A stretch of 64,000 nucleotides of DNA. Source: Microbacterium testaceum (GTDB taxonomy: Bacteria; Actinomycetota; Actinomycetes; Actinomycetales; Microbacteriaceae). Location of the stretch: contig NZ_LDRT01000005.1 in the NCBI RefSeq assembly GCF_001476655.1, positions 1 through 64,000 on the forward strand. Reading direction: 5' to 3'. The position numbers and the translations under genes are program-made. Positions 47,911 through 57,356 of this stretch are shown here, in pieces. Under the pieces are notes generated by a model that was not told where the DNA came from, searched no databases, and saw nothing but the letters and a program-made list of their open reading frames with translations. How positions within the stretch are numbered: position 1 is the stretch's first letter; each line of letters begins with the position of its first letter.

Positions 47911-48171
47911 TCAGAGAGCGGCGACCGACTTCGCGATGGCCGACTTGCGGTTCGCGGCCTGGTTCTGGTGGATGACACCCTTGCTCACGGCCTTGTCGAG
48001 CTTCTTGGTCGCGGTGGCGAGCGCCTTGACGGCGGCTTCCTTGTCACCGGCCAGGACGGCTTCCTTGGTGCGACGCACGTGCGTCTTCAGCTCGCTCTTG
48101 ACGGCCTTGTTGCGCTCGTGCGCCTTCTCGTTGGTCTTGTTGCGCTTGATCTGCGACTTGATGTTCGCCAC
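47911..48171 (-). CDS. rpsT: 30S ribosomal protein S20
   Basis: An 86-residue basic 16S rRNA-binding protein with start GTG 48171, giving (M)[20 protein letters not shown]. The C-terminal helix [20 protein letters not shown] is the S20 signature. The length is exactly usual. It is transcribed alone, from a promoter near 48289, with a terminator after it. Confidence 0.98.
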   Translation of the reverse strand: MANIKSQIKRNKTNEKAHERNKAVKSELKTHVRRTKEAVLAGDKEAAVKALATATKKLDKAVSKGVIHQNQAANRKSAIAKSVAAL

Positions 48172-48289
48172 GTCATCGGTCTTTCGTTTGAGTGAGTGTT
48201 GGAAGTGCCGGGCGAGCGGTAGAGGGACGCTGCACCGGCGGTCGTGGAGGTCGGGAAAAACCCCACACGCAAGCCAAGGACCGATTCTA
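48172..48289 (-). promoter_or_regulatory. rpsT promoter and leader
   Basis: On the minus strand TAGAAT (48289-48284) is a strong -10, giving a leader of about 100 nt. S20 represses its own mRNA in E. coli, and the leader here could serve the same purpose, but no specific structure was recognised. Confidence 0.65.
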
Positions 48290-49012
48290 TCAGGTCGCCG
48301 CCTCGATCGTGGTGAGCGCCACCTCCAGCAGCGCGTTGAACACCCGCGGTCGCATGGCGGTGACGAGGTGAGTGGTCCTCGGCACGACGATGAGCTCCGC
48401 ATGAGGGGCGAGCGCGACGAACAGCCTCTCGTTCACGCGCAGCTGGTCCCACTGCCCGTTGATGAACCACAGCGGCACGCGGATCCGACGAACGGATGCC
48501 AACAGGTCGAGCACCGACAGCGACGCCAGCGCCGTGTCCTGGGCGTCGAACGCGTACCCACCCGCGCCGAAGTCCGGCCGGGTCTCGGGCGGCAGCGTCC
48601 GATCCAGCACGCGGTTGGTCAGGCCGAGACCCCGATCGGGGAGGCTGTCGAACCGCCGCGCGAGGAACCGGTACGCCGCGAGCCCGATCCCGCGGGGGAT
48701 CGAGGTGCAGGACGCGGCGATGAACGCCGCGACCGGCGGCGGCTCCTCGCGCCCGACGTACTCGATCGACAACAGCCCGCCCATCGAATGCCCGACCAGA
48801 AGCACGGGGCCGCAGGCGGCGGCATCCTGAACCGCCCGATCGATCGTCGCGAACGCCTCGTCGAGCGTGAACTCCTCGCCCCGGCGGCTTCCGTGTCCGG
48901 GCAGATCGACGGCGGTCACGGGGGTGCCGCGTTCTTCCAGATACGCGACCTGGGATCGCCACATCGTCGCCGACGTGCGGATGCCGTGCACGAGCACGAC
49001 CTGGACCGTCAT
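48290..49012 (-). CDS. Alpha/beta hydrolase
   Basis: A 240-residue cytoplasmic hydrolase. The oxyanion segment [15 protein letters not shown], nucleophile Ser in GHSMGG (about residue 92), acid Asp in INGQWDQLR and catalytic His in PRTTHLV complete the triad. The cap region (about 115-165) is short. The substrate is unknown. TAGATT lies 7 nt before ATG 49012, and the 7-nt gap is GGATGCC, the same heptamer and layout as before hinT. Divergent from the aminotransferase pseudogene. Confidence 0.92.
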   Translation of the reverse strand: MTVQVVLVHGIRTSATMWRSQVAYLEERGTPVTAVDLPGHGSRRGEEFTLDEAFATIDRAVQDAAACGPVLLVGHSMGGLLSIEYVGREEPPPVAAFIAASCTSIPRGIGLAAYRFLARRFDSLPDRGLGLTNRVLDRTLPPETRPDFGAGGYAFDAQDTALASLSVLDLLASVRRIRVPLWFINGQWDQLRVNERLFVALAPHAELIVVPRTTHLVTAMRPRVFNALLEVALTTIEAAT

Positions 49013-49076
49013 GGCATCCAATCTACGAAAAGCGGCCCGTGACCGGCACGAAATCCGCGGTGCCTAGCATGAGCCC

Positions 49077-49935
49077 TCGTCTCGCTCCTCGGGGATGCCC
49101 GCGTCGGGGATCCGTCGAATCTTCGAGCTCGCTCTGCGGCGTCCGGACACCGTGATGCTCGCGGTCGGGGAACCGGTCGCCGAAGCGCCGCCGCACACCC
49201 TCGCGGCCGGCACCGACACATGGACGGCCGCCGATGTGCGATACACCGCCAACGCCGGCGTCGTCGAGCTGCGAGAGGCGATCGTCGACAAGCTTCGGCG
49301 CGAGAACCAGCTCCTCGTCGACACCGACCGCGTCCACGTCACGAACGGGGGCACCCAGGCGCTCTCGCACGCGATCCTCCTCGCGCTCGGCGAGGGCGAC
49401 GAGGTCCTCGCACGTCTCCGTCGCGACCCTCCCGGGCGCCGCCGACCGCACGCTCACGGTGCACTCCGTCTCCAAAACGTACGCCCTCACCGGTGCCCGC
49501 GTCGGGTGGCTCGTGACGCCCCCGGGTGTGGACGAGGTGCTCGGGAAGATCCAGGAAGCCACCACGAGCTGCGTCAACACCCCGGCGCAGCATGCGGCTC
49601 TCGACGCTCTCACCGGCCCACAGGACTCCGTGCGCGACGCGCGCGAGGTCTACCGGGAGCGCCTGCGGGCGAGCTGCGCGCTCCTCGACGAACGCGGCAT
49701 CGCGTACCTCCCGCCGACCGGCGCGTTCTACCTGTGGGTGGACGTCTCGCACGCCTCGCGGGGCGATGTCGCCGGGTGGGCGGAGCGATTCCTCATCGAG
49801 AAGGGCGTCGCCGTCGCGCCGGGATCCGCGTTCGGGGACGGCGGGGAGGGCTGGATCCGCATCTGCGCAGCGAGCCCGTGGGAAGCCCTGCGACGCGGGC
49901 TGTCGGCGCTGCCGGCGCCCTCGCGCCCGTCGTGA
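49077..49935 (+). pseudogene. PLP-dependent aminotransferase pseudogene with internal deletion and frameshift
   Basis: The first part (from about 49095) reads PASGIRRIFELALRRPDTVM, LAVGEPVAEAPPH, RYTANAGVVELREAIVDKL and VTNGGTQALSHAILLALGEG, the N-terminal end of a class I aminotransferase. It breaks near 49405. In the next frame it resumes with VATLPGAADRTLTVHSVSKT, whose Lys in SKTYALTGARVGW is the PLP lysine, and runs to the normal C-terminus at 49935. About 100 central residues, including the NPTG and PLP-phosphate segments, are missing. A -10-like TAGCAT sits 6 nt before 49077, but the codon there is TCG, so the start may also be lost. Confidence 0.88.
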
Positions 49936-49964
49936 GGCAAGGCCTCCCGTAGAATCGACGGAAC

Positions 49965-51809
49965 ATGTCACCGCGCGCCCTGAAGCCCCTCGAGCCGTCT
50001 GCCACTCCGCCGGAGCAGATCCGCAACTTCTGCATCATCGCTCACATCGACCACGGCAAGTCGACGTTGGCCGACCGCATGCTGCAGATCACCGGCGTCG
50101 TCAGCGACCGCGATATGCGCGCGCAATACCTCGACCGCATGGACATCGAGCGCGAGCGCGGCATCACGATCAAGTCCCAGGCGGTGCGGATGCCGTGGTC
50201 CACCGCCGACGGCACGTTCGCCCTCAACATGATCGACACGCCCGGTCACGTCGACTTCACGTACGAGGTCAGCCGCTCGCTCGCCGCGTGCGAGGGCGCG
50301 ATCCTCCTCGTCGACGCGGCGCAGGGCATCGAGGCCCAGACGCTGGCCAACCTGTACCTCGCGCTCGAGAACGATCTGACGATCATCCCGGTGCTCAACA
50401 AGATCGACCTCCCCGCGGCCGACCCCGACAAGTACGCAGCCGAGCTCGCCGGCCTCATCGGCGGCAAGCCCGAAGACGTGCTGCGCGTGAGCGGCAAGAC
50501 CGGCATGGGCGTCGAGGAGCTGCTCGATCTCATCGTCGAGAAGATCCCCGCGCCCGTCGGCCAGGCCGACGCCCCGGCACGCGCGATGATCTTCGACTCG
50601 GTCTACGACGCCTACCGCGGCGTGGTCACGTACGTCCGCATGATCGACGGATCCCTGCAGCCGCGCGAGCGTCTGCAGATGATGTCGACCGGCGCGACGC
50701 ACGAAGCGCTCGAGATCGGTGTCTCCAGCCCCGAGCCGATCCCCACCAAGGGGCTCGGCGTCGGCGAGGTCGGGTACCTCATCACCGGCGTGAAGGACGT
50801 GCGGCAGTCGAAGGTCGGCGACACGATCACCACGCACCGCAAGCCCGCCACCGAGGCCCTCGCCGGCTACACGGATCCCAAGCCCATGGTCTTCTCGGGT
50901 ATCTACCCGATCGACGGCAGTGACTACGCAGAGCTGCGCGAAGCCCTCGATAAGCTCAAGCTCTCCGACGCCTCGCTGCAGTACGAGCCCGAGACCTCGG
51001 TCGCCCTCGGCTTCGGCTTCCGTGCCGGCTTCCTCGGCCTCCTGCACCTCGAGATCATCACCGAGCGCCTGTCCCGCGAGTTCGGTCTCGACCTCATCAC
51101 GACCGCGCCGTCGGTGACGTACGAGGTCACCACCGACAACGGCGAGACGGTCTCAGTCACCAACCCCAGCGAGTACCCCGACGGTCGCGTCGCCTCGGTG
51201 TCGGAGCCGATCGTCAAGGTCGGCATCCTGCTCCCGAAGGACTACGTGGGCACCGTCATGGAGCTCTGCCAGTCCCGCCGCGGCACTCTGCTCGGCATGG
51301 AGTACCTCAGCGAAGACCGCGTCGAGCTGCGCTACCACATGCCGCTCGGCGAGATCGTGTTCGACTTCTTCGACCACCTGAAGTCGCGCACTCAGGGCTA
51401 CGCGAGCCTCGACTACGAACCCGCCGGCCAGCAGACCGCCGATCTGGTGAAGGTCGACATCCTGCTCCAGGGCGAGAAGGTCGACGCGTTCAGTTCGATC
51501 GTGCACCGCGAGAAGGCGTACGCCTACGGCACCCTCATGGCCGAGCGGCTGCGCAAGCTGATCCCGCGCCAGCAGTTCGAGGTGCCCATCCAGGCCGCGA
51601 TCGGTGCGCGCATCATCGCGCGCGAGACCATCCGAGCGATCCGCAAGGACGTTCTGGCCAAGTGCTACGGCGGCGACATCACCCGAAAGCGCAAGCTCCT
51701 CGAGAAGCAGAAAGAGGGCAAGAAGCGCATGAAGATGGTGGGCCGCGTCGAGGTCCCCCAGGAGGCGTTCATCGCCGCCCTGTCGGGAGACGTCGAGGCG
51801 AAGAAGTAG
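49965..51809 (+). CDS. lepA: Elongation factor 4 (LepA)
   Basis: A 614-residue ribosomal GTPase involved in initiation and recovery under stress. P-loop AHIDHGKST is at about residues 26-34, with G3 DTPGHVDF and G4 NKID. EF-G-like domains II, III and V follow. The unique C-terminal domain has the signature [19 protein letters not shown] and [26 protein letters not shown] lies 9 nt before the ATG. Confidence 0.98.
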   Translation: MSPRALKPLEPSATPPEQIRNFCIIAHIDHGKSTLADRMLQITGVVSDRDMRAQYLDRMDIERERGITIKSQAVRMPWSTADGTFALNMIDTPGHVDFTYEVSRSLAACEGAILLVDAAQGIEAQTLANLYLALENDLTIIPVLNKIDLPAADPDKYAAELAGLIGGKPEDVLRVSGKTGMGVEELLDLIVEKIPAPVGQADAPARAMIFDSVYDAYRGVVTYVRMIDGSLQPRERLQMMSTGATHEALEIGVSSPEPIPTKGLGVGEVGYLITGVKDVRQSKVGDTITTHRKPATEALAGYTDPKPMVFSGIYPIDGSDYAELREALDKLKLSDASLQYEPETSVALGFGFRAGFLGLLHLEIITERLSREFGLDLITTAPSVTYEVTTDNGETVSVTNPSEYPDGRVASVSEPIVKVGILLPKDYVGTVMELCQSRRGTLLGMEYLSEDRVELRYHMPLGEIVFDFFDHLKSRTQGYASLDYEPAGQQTADLVKVDILLQGEKVDAFSSIVHREKAYAYGTLMAERLRKLIPRQQFEVPIQAAIGARIIARETIRAIRKDVLAKCYGGDITRKRKLLEKQKEGKKRMKMVGRVEVPQEAFIAALSGDVEAKK

Positions 51810-51831
51810 CGACCGAATCGAGAGGGAGATC

Positions 51832-52476
51832 ATGCGACGGCAGAACTTCACCGACGACACGGTCGACTACGCGGCGGTCGGCGCCACGCAGGCGCCCGAC
51901 CTCATGCAGTATCCGCCGGAGCATTCCGTGCCGGCCGAGGACGCCTGGCGTATCGGCAGCGGCGAGGAGCGCTTCGCCGCGGCGAGCGAGCTGCTGCTGT
52001 CGTGGGCGCCGCTGCGCTCGGGCGACCTGAGCATCAGCGATGTGCGGCCGGCATCCGGAGGCGGGTACTCGGGCGTCGGCTTCGACGCGGAAGGCGCCCC
52101 GGTCGCCCCCAGCAGCCTCGAGCCCGAGCAGCGCTTCGCCGCCGACGGCACGCCGTTCGTCAGCCCGGGCGCGGGCGTGCGCCTGCACGGCAAGGTCGAC
52201 GGGCACCGCGCCGACGCCGAGCTGCGCGTGATCTCGGTCTTCGAGGAGCCGCGCCGGGTCGGCTTCATCCTCGGCACCGTCGGACACTCGATCGTCAGCG
52301 GCGAGGAGCTCTTCGTCGTCGAGTGGCGCGACAACGACGAGGTGTGGTTCGTCGTCCGTGCCTTCGACCGCCCGACCGTGCCGTCGTACCGGCTGTTCGC
52401 GAGCCGCCTCCGCCGTCGTCGGCGCGCTCTCTTCTCGCAGTATCTGCGCGCGATCTCCCCGCTCTACACGTCCTGA
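51832..52476 (+). CDS. DUF1990 family protein
   Basis: A 214-residue soluble protein. The N-terminus starts MRRQNFTDDTVDYAAVGATQ. IGSGEERFAAASELLLSWAP and the C-terminal segments RRVGFILGTVGHSIVSGEEL, WRDNDEVWFVVRAFDRPT are the DUF1990 pattern. The function is unknown. It starts 22 nt after lepA with AGAGGGAGA before the ATG, and its TGA overlaps the hemW ATG by one base (TGATG). It therefore seems to be carried in the lepA-hemW operon. Confidence 0.88.
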   Translation: MRRQNFTDDTVDYAAVGATQAPDLMQYPPEHSVPAEDAWRIGSGEERFAAASELLLSWAPLRSGDLSISDVRPASGGGYSGVGFDAEGAPVAPSSLEPEQRFAADGTPFVSPGAGVRLHGKVDGHRADAELRVISVFEEPRRVGFILGTVGHSIVSGEELFVVEWRDNDEVWFVVRAFDRPTVPSYRLFASRLRRRRRALFSQYLRAISPLYTS

Positions 52477-53693
52477 TGGGCGGGCCTCTTCCCCTCGGAG
52501 ACCCGGCTCCCACCGACGGACATCTGCCCGCCGACCTCACCATCGACCCGTCGACCGATTTCGGGGTCTACCTGCACGTCCCGTTCTGCCGCGTACGGTG
52601 CGGCTACTGCGACTTCAACACCTACACCGCGAGCGAGCTCCGCGGCGCGCGCCAGGACGACTTCGCCGACACCCTCGCCGCCGAGGTGCGTCTGGCGGGA
52701 ACGGTAATGGATGCCGCGGGCGGCCGCCGCGTGGCATCCACCGTCTTCTTCGGGGGCGGAACGCCGACGCTTCTCCCCCCGGGAGACCTCGCGCGGATGC
52801 TCGACGCGGTGCGCGCGGAGTTCGGGATCGCGGACGGGGCCGAGGTCACGGTCGAGGCCAACCCCGACACCGTCGACGACGCGGTCATGGAGACGCTCGC
52901 TGCGGCCGGCGTCACGCGCGTGTCGATCGGGATGCAGTCGGCGCGGCCGCACGTCCTCGCCGCTCTCGACCGCACCCACGATCCGGCCAACGTCGCCACC
53001 GCGGTCGCCGCCGCGCGGGGCGCGGGACTCGACGTCTCGCTCGACCTCATCTACGGGGCACCGGGGGAGTCGCTCGACGACTGGCGCGCGTCCCTCGAGG
53101 CGGCGGCCGTGCTCGCGCCGGACCACATCTCGGCGTACGCGCTCATCGTCGAGGACGGCACGAAGCTCGCGCGGCAGATCCGCTCGGGCGCGGTCGCCGA
53201 GCCCTCCGACGATCTCCAGGCCGACATGTACGAGTTGGCCGACGAGCTCCTCGCCGACGCCGGGTACGACTGGTACGAGGTGTCGAACTGGTCGCGGGGT
53301 GTCGAGCACCGCTCGCGCCACAACCTCGCGTATTGGCGGGGCACCGACTGGTGGGGCTTCGGCCCGGGGGCGCACAGTCACGTGGCCGGCCTCCGCTGGT
53401 GGAACGTGAAGCATCCCGCGGCGTACGCGCAGCGGCTCGCCGCCGAGGAGTCGCCGGCCGCGGCGCGGGAACGGCCCGACGAGACGGCCCGGCGCCTCGA
53501 GTCGGTGCTCCTGCGCAGCCGGATCCGCGAGGGTCTCGCGGTCTCCGAGCTGCTCGGCGAGGGCCGCAAGGCCGTGGCATCCCTCATCGCCGACGGTCTC
53601 GTGGAGGGTCCGGATGCCGTGCGCGGACGCATCGTCCTGACGCGGCGCGGTCGCCTCCTGGCGGATGCCGTGGTGCGCGCGCTGACGGCCTGA
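52476..53693 (+). CDS. hemW: HemW, radical-SAM heme chaperone
   Basis: 405 residues. The iron-sulfur motif C38-X3-C42-X2-C45 is followed by Asp-Phe (GYCDFNTY) rather than a fourth Cys. That distinguishes HemW, a heme-trafficking protein, from the oxidase HemN. SAM-site segments FFGGGTPTLLPP and VTVEANPDTV, the segment SIGMQSARPHVLAALDRTH and the tail RRGRLLADAVVRAL agree. It is annotated in older genomes as coproporphyrinogen III oxidase. Confidence 0.95.
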   Translation: MGGPLPLGDPAPTDGHLPADLTIDPSTDFGVYLHVPFCRVRCGYCDFNTYTASELRGARQDDFADTLAAEVRLAGTVMDAAGGRRVASTVFFGGGTPTLLPPGDLARMLDAVRAEFGIADGAEVTVEANPDTVDDAVMETLAAAGVTRVSIGMQSARPHVLAALDRTHDPANVATAVAAARGAGLDVSLDLIYGAPGESLDDWRASLEAAAVLAPDHISAYALIVEDGTKLARQIRSGAVAEPSDDLQADMYELADELLADAGYDWYEVSNWSRGVEHRSRHNLAYWRGTDWWGFGPGAHSHVAGLRWWNVKHPAAYAQRLAAEESPAAARERPDETARRLESVLLRSRIREGLAVSELLGEGRKAVASLIADGLVEGPDAVRGRIVLTRRGRLLADAVVRALTA

Positions 53694-53947
53694 GGGGCGC
53701 GGACATCGCCCGCCCGCGACGCACCGTGGCCCCCGGCCCCCATCAGCGATAAACGGTGATCCTTGCGAGACACGCCGCGACGCACCGTGGCCCCTGGCCC
53801 CCATCAGCGATAAACGGTGATCCTTGCGAGACACGCCGCGACGCACCGTGTCTCGCATCGGAAGGCGTTTCTCGAGGGGAGACGGGGCGCGTGCACCCTC
53901 AACCCCGCGAGCCGCTCGACGCACCGGCCGCGGTGATCGTCGTAGAA
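53694..53947. repeat. 61-bp tandem repeats between hemW and hrcA
   Basis: 53716-53776 and 53777-53837 are 61-bp units differing at one base. Each begins GCGACGCACCGTGGCCCC and contains CAGCGATAAACGGTGATCC. A third copy begins at 53838 and diverges after GCACCGTG. CACCGT near the start and ACGGTG inside each unit are complementary, so each unit could form a hairpin. No gene is apparent. The right end holds the hrcA promoter. Confidence 0.9.
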
Positions 53948-53974
53948 TTGGCACTCAGTCGAGTCGAGTGCCAG
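53943..53974 (+). promoter_or_regulatory. hrcA promoter with CIRCE operator
   Basis: CIRCE is at 53948-53974: TTGGCACTC, 9-nt spacer AGTCGAGTC, GAGTGCCAG. This is the HrcA heat-shock operator (consensus TTAGCACTC-N9-GAGTGCTAA) with one changed base in each arm. It overlaps the end of the -10 TAGAAT (53943-53948), so HrcA bound here blocks its own promoter. GGGAGGAG precedes ATG 53991. Confidence 0.93.
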
Positions 53975-53990
53975 ACGGGAGGAGCAGCTC

Positions 53991-55031
53991 ATGGTGTCGG
54001 AACGCGGCCTTCAGGTGCTCCGCGCGATCGTGCAGGACTACGTCGACACGCGCGAGCCCGTCGGCAGCAAGGCCATCGTGGACCGCCATGCCTTCGGGGT
54101 GTCTGCGGCCACCATCCGCAACGACATGGCCCTGCTCGAAGACGAAGAGCTCATCGTCGCCCCGCACACCTCGTCGGGGCGCGTCCCGACCGACAAGGGC
54201 TATCGCGTCTTCGTCGATCACCTCGCCGAGCTGCGCCCGCTCTCGAGTGCCCAGCGCAGCGCCATCACGTCTTTCCTCGACGAGGCCGGCGATCTCGACG
54301 ACCTCCTCGCCCGAACGGTGCGAGCCCTTACGCAGCTGACCGGCCAGGTCGCGATCGTGCAGTACCCGTCGTTCGCGCGCGCCAACGTCTCGCATGTCGA
54401 ACTCGTCGCCCTCGGCGGGCCGCGCGTTCTCGTCATCCTCGTCACCGACACCGGTCGCGTGTCGCAGCGCATCTCGTTCGCCCCGGCAGAACCCGGCGAG
54501 ACCGAGATCGTGCAGCTGCGCGCGCGGGTGGGCGCGATCCTGGTCGGCCGCAGCGTCGCCGACTGCGTCCAGCGGGTCGCCGACGCCCTCGCCGACGGGC
54601 CGCGCCCCGGCGTGGTGCTCGACGCGATCGCCGACGCGGTACTGCGCGTCGTGGGCGAAGAGCTCGAGGAATTCCGCCAGGATCGCCTGGTGATGGCGGG
54701 GGCCGCGACCCTCGCGAAACGCGAGCACGACTTCCGCGGCAGCATCTACCCGCTCCTCGAGGCGATCGAGGAGCAGGTGACCCTGCTGCGTCTCATGAGC
54801 GAGATGGTCGCGGACGACAAGGGCCTCTCGGCCAGTATCGGCCGCGAGAACGAGCCCTTCGGCCTCGTCGAGGCGTCGGTCCTCGCCAGCCGCTACGACG
54901 GGTCGACGGGCGGTGCCCGCGTCGGTCTGCTCGGCCCGACGCGCATGGACTACTCCTCCAACCTCGCGGCGGTCCGCGCCGTCGCGCACTATCTGACCCG
55001 GATGCTCGAAGACGACGACGGCGCTCGCTGA
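53991..55031 (+). CDS. hrcA: Heat-shock repressor HrcA
   Basis: A 346-residue repressor of chaperone genes. The N-terminal winged helix (about 1-75) has [20 protein letters not shown] and [19 protein letters not shown]. The GAF-like middle and C-terminal [20 protein letters not shown] and the segment [19 protein letters not shown] are the family signatures. It binds the CIRCE site just upstream. First gene of the heat-shock to era series. Confidence 0.97.
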   Translation: MVSERGLQVLRAIVQDYVDTREPVGSKAIVDRHAFGVSAATIRNDMALLEDEELIVAPHTSSGRVPTDKGYRVFVDHLAELRPLSSAQRSAITSFLDEAGDLDDLLARTVRALTQLTGQVAIVQYPSFARANVSHVELVALGGPRVLVILVTDTGRVSQRISFAPAEPGETEIVQLRARVGAILVGRSVADCVQRVADALADGPRPGVVLDAIADAVLRVVGEELEEFRQDRLVMAGAATLAKREHDFRGSIYPLLEAIEEQVTLLRLMSEMVADDKGLSASIGRENEPFGLVEASVLASRYDGSTGGARVGLLGPTRMDYSSNLAAVRAVAHYLTRMLEDDDGAR

Positions 55032-55092
55032 CACCGAGCACGACGAGCACCCCACCGAGAACGACCCCGCGCAAGCGGACAGGAAGGCGATT

Positions 55093-56214
55093 GTGGCTGA
55101 CCACTACGAGGTCCTGGGCGTCGAGCGCGACGCCAGCCCCGAAGACATCAAGAAGGCGTACCGACGCCTGGCGCGCCAACTGCACCCCGATGTGAACCCG
55201 GGCGAAGAAGCGTCCGAGCGCTTCAAGCTCGTCACGCACGCCTACGACGTGCTGAGCGACCCCGAGCAGCGCCGCCGGTACGACATGGGCGGCGACCAGA
55301 ATCCGTTCGGGGGCGGGGGAGCGGGCGGCTTCGGCGGCTTCAGCGACATCTTCGAGACGTTCTTCGGCGGGGCTCAGGGCGGCGGCGGACGCGGACCGCG
55401 ACCCCGTTCGCGGCGTGAGCGCGGTCAGGACGCCCTCGTGCGCGTGACCCTCTCGCTCGGCGACGTCGTGTTCGGGGTGCACCGCGACCTCGAGGTCGAC
55501 ACGGCGGTGCTGTGCGAGACCTGTCAGGGCGCCTGCACCGCGCCGGGCACGAGCGAGGTCACGTGCGACATCTGCCACGGCTCGGGGCACGTGCAGCGCA
55601 CGGTCCGCAGCCTCCTCGGCAACGTCGTGACCAGCCAGCCCTGCAACGTCTGCCAGGGCCACGGCACGACCATCCCGTACCCCTGCAACACCTGCCAGGG
55701 TCAGGGCCGCGTGCGCGCGCGTCGCACCGTCTCGGTCGACATCCCCGCCGGGGTCGAGTCGGGCCTGCGTCTGCAGCTCCCCGGCTCGGGCGAGGTCGGT
55801 CCCGCCGGAGGCCCCAACGGCGATCTCTACATCGAGGTCACCGTCGAGGCGCACGAGGCCTTCAGCCGCGAGGGCGACGACCTGCTCGCGACCCTGGAGG
55901 TTTCGATGCCGGATGCCATTCTCGGCACGACCACGACGATCCAGTCGCTCGACGGCAGCGTCGACCTCGAGGTGCGTCCCGGAGTCCAGTCCGGCGACGT
56001 GCTGACGATCAAGAATCGTGGCATCACGCCCCTGCGCGGAAGCCAGCGCGGCGACCTGAAGGTCGGCGTGCAGGTGGTCACCCCGACCCGCCTCGATCAC
56101 AAGGAGCGCGCCCTCATCGAGGAGTTCGCGAAGCGGACGAAGGCTCCCCAGCCCCGCCTCGCCGAGCACCAGCAGGGCATGTTCGCGAAGTTCCGCGATC
56201 GCTTCCGGCACTGA
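55093..56214 (+). CDS. dnaJ: Chaperone DnaJ (type I, DnaJ2)
   Basis: 373-residue Hsp40 that stimulates DnaK. The J domain has HPD in [11 protein letters not shown]. The Gly/Phe-rich region is at about 70-105. The zinc region has four CXXCXGXG-type repeats; the first is CETCQGAC, with the final Gly replaced by Cys, and the others ([24 protein letters not shown]) are normal. The C-terminal substrate domains are complete. The start is GTG 55093. It follows hrcA as in most actinobacteria, so it is probably under CIRCE control. Confidence 0.96.
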   Translation: MADHYEVLGVERDASPEDIKKAYRRLARQLHPDVNPGEEASERFKLVTHAYDVLSDPEQRRRYDMGGDQNPFGGGGAGGFGGFSDIFETFFGGAQGGGGRGPRPRSRRERGQDALVRVTLSLGDVVFGVHRDLEVDTAVLCETCQGACTAPGTSEVTCDICHGSGHVQRTVRSLLGNVVTSQPCNVCQGHGTTIPYPCNTCQGQGRVRARRTVSVDIPAGVESGLRLQLPGSGEVGPAGGPNGDLYIEVTVEAHEAFSREGDDLLATLEVSMPDAILGTTTTIQSLDGSVDLEVRPGVQSGDVLTIKNRGITPLRGSQRGDLKVGVQVVTPTRLDHKERALIEEFAKRTKAPQPRLAEHQQGMFAKFRDRFRH

Positions 56215-56216
56215 TC

Positions 56217-56951
56217 GTGGCTCTGCATTTCGTCACCGACGAGGCGGCATCCGCGGAGCCCGGCGACGTCGTCACCCTCCGAGGTTCCGAGGCGCATCAC
56301 GCGTCCACGGTGCGTCGAGTGCGCGTCGATGAGGCGGTGACCCTCGGCGATGGGCGCGGCGCGTGGCTCGCGGGCCTCGTGATCGCCGCGTCGCCCCAGC
56401 AGGTCGACGTCCGCATCACCGGCCGCGACGACGTGCCTGCCCCGAGTCCGCGCTTCGTGCTCGTCCAGGCCCTTGCCAAGGGCGATCGCGACGAGCTCGC
56501 CATCCAGGCGGCGACCGAACTCGGCGTCGACGCGATCATGCCCTGGCAGGCGAATCGCTGCGTGTCCCGGTGGGATGCCAAGGCCGAGAAAGGCCTCGCC
56601 CGCTGGCGGACGATCGTGCGCGAGGCCGCCAAGCAGGCGCATCGCGCCTGGATCCCCGAAGTCGACGCGCTGGTGCGGACGGCAGATCTCGTCCGGCTCG
56701 CCGCGACGTCGCGGGTGCTGGTGCTCGAGCCGTCGGCATCCGCCCGTCTCACCGCCACGGCGGCGGAGGCGTCCGACGGTCGCGACGTCGTGCTGGTGGT
56801 CGGCCCCGAGGGCGGGATCACCCCCGACGAACTCTCGGCGCTCGAGGGGGCCGGAGCGCGCCTGGTCCGCCTCGGCGACACGGTGCTGCGCACATCCACC
56901 GCCGGGGCGGCGGCGATCTCGGTGCTGTCCGCCGCGCACGGACGCTGGTGA
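56217..56951 (+). CDS. rsmE: 16S rRNA (uracil-1498-N3)-methyltransferase
   Basis: A 244-residue SPOUT-fold methyltransferase. The N-terminal RNA-binding part contains LRGSEAHHASTVRRVRVDEA. The C-terminal knot has LVVGPEGGITPDELSAL and RLGDTVLRTSTAGAAAISVL, which form the SAM site. GTG 56217 begins 3 nt after dnaJ. The track of dnaJ-rsmE-hinT-phoH is the standard order. Confidence 0.95.
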   Translation: MALHFVTDEAASAEPGDVVTLRGSEAHHASTVRRVRVDEAVTLGDGRGAWLAGLVIAASPQQVDVRITGRDDVPAPSPRFVLVQALAKGDRDELAIQAATELGVDAIMPWQANRCVSRWDAKAEKGLARWRTIVREAAKQAHRAWIPEVDALVRTADLVRLAATSRVLVLEPSASARLTATAAEASDGRDVVLVVGPEGGITPDELSALEGAGARLVRLGDTVLRTSTAGAAAISVLSAAHGRW

Positions 56952-57008
56952 GCGGCCGCCCCGCGCAACCCGCCTCCCGTGTCGGAGCCCGTCGATAGAC
57001 TGGATGCC

Positions 57009-57356
57009 ATGAGCGAACCCTCCATCTTCACGCGCATCCTGCAGGGCGAGATCCCGGCCGAGATCGTGGCCGAGACGGAGAACGTCTTCGCGATCCGCGA
57101 CATCGCCCCGCAAGCCCCGGTGCATCTGCTGGTCATTCCGAAGACGGCGCAGTACCGCAATGTCGTCGAACTTGCGGCGGGCGACCCCGATCTGCTCACC
57201 GAGGTCATCGGTCTGGCCAACACCGTGGCCGCGGAGCACTCCGACGGTGACTTCCGTCTCGTCTTCAACACCGGCGAGGGAGCCGGTCAGACGGTCTTCC
57301 ATGTGCACGCCCACGTCCTCGCGGGCGGCCTGAACGAAAAGAGCCTGGGTGGCTGA
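57009..57356 (+). CDS. HIT family nucleotide hydrolase (HinT-like)
   Basis: A 115-residue purine-phosphoramidase-like protein. The histidine triad H98-V-H100-A-H102 (FHVHAHV) and N-terminal IFTRILQGEIPAEIVAE are complete. TAGACT (56996-57001) lies 7 nt before ATG 57009 (leaderless), and the gap is GGATGCC, as before the alpha/beta hydrolase gene. The last 8 nt overlap phoH. Confidence 0.95.
   Translation: MSEPSIFTRILQGEIPAEIVAETENVFAIRDIAPQAPVHLLVIPKTAQYRNVVELAAGDPDLLTEVIGLANTVAAEHSDGDFRLVFNTGEGAGQTVFHVHAHVLAGGLNEKSLGG

Noticed and set aside
49234-49935. Treating the second aminotransferase frame as a separate intact gene
   Set aside because: It lacks the N-terminal fold. The first ~50 residues of that frame are Arg/Ser-rich out-of-frame reading, and similarity begins only at the deletion joint.
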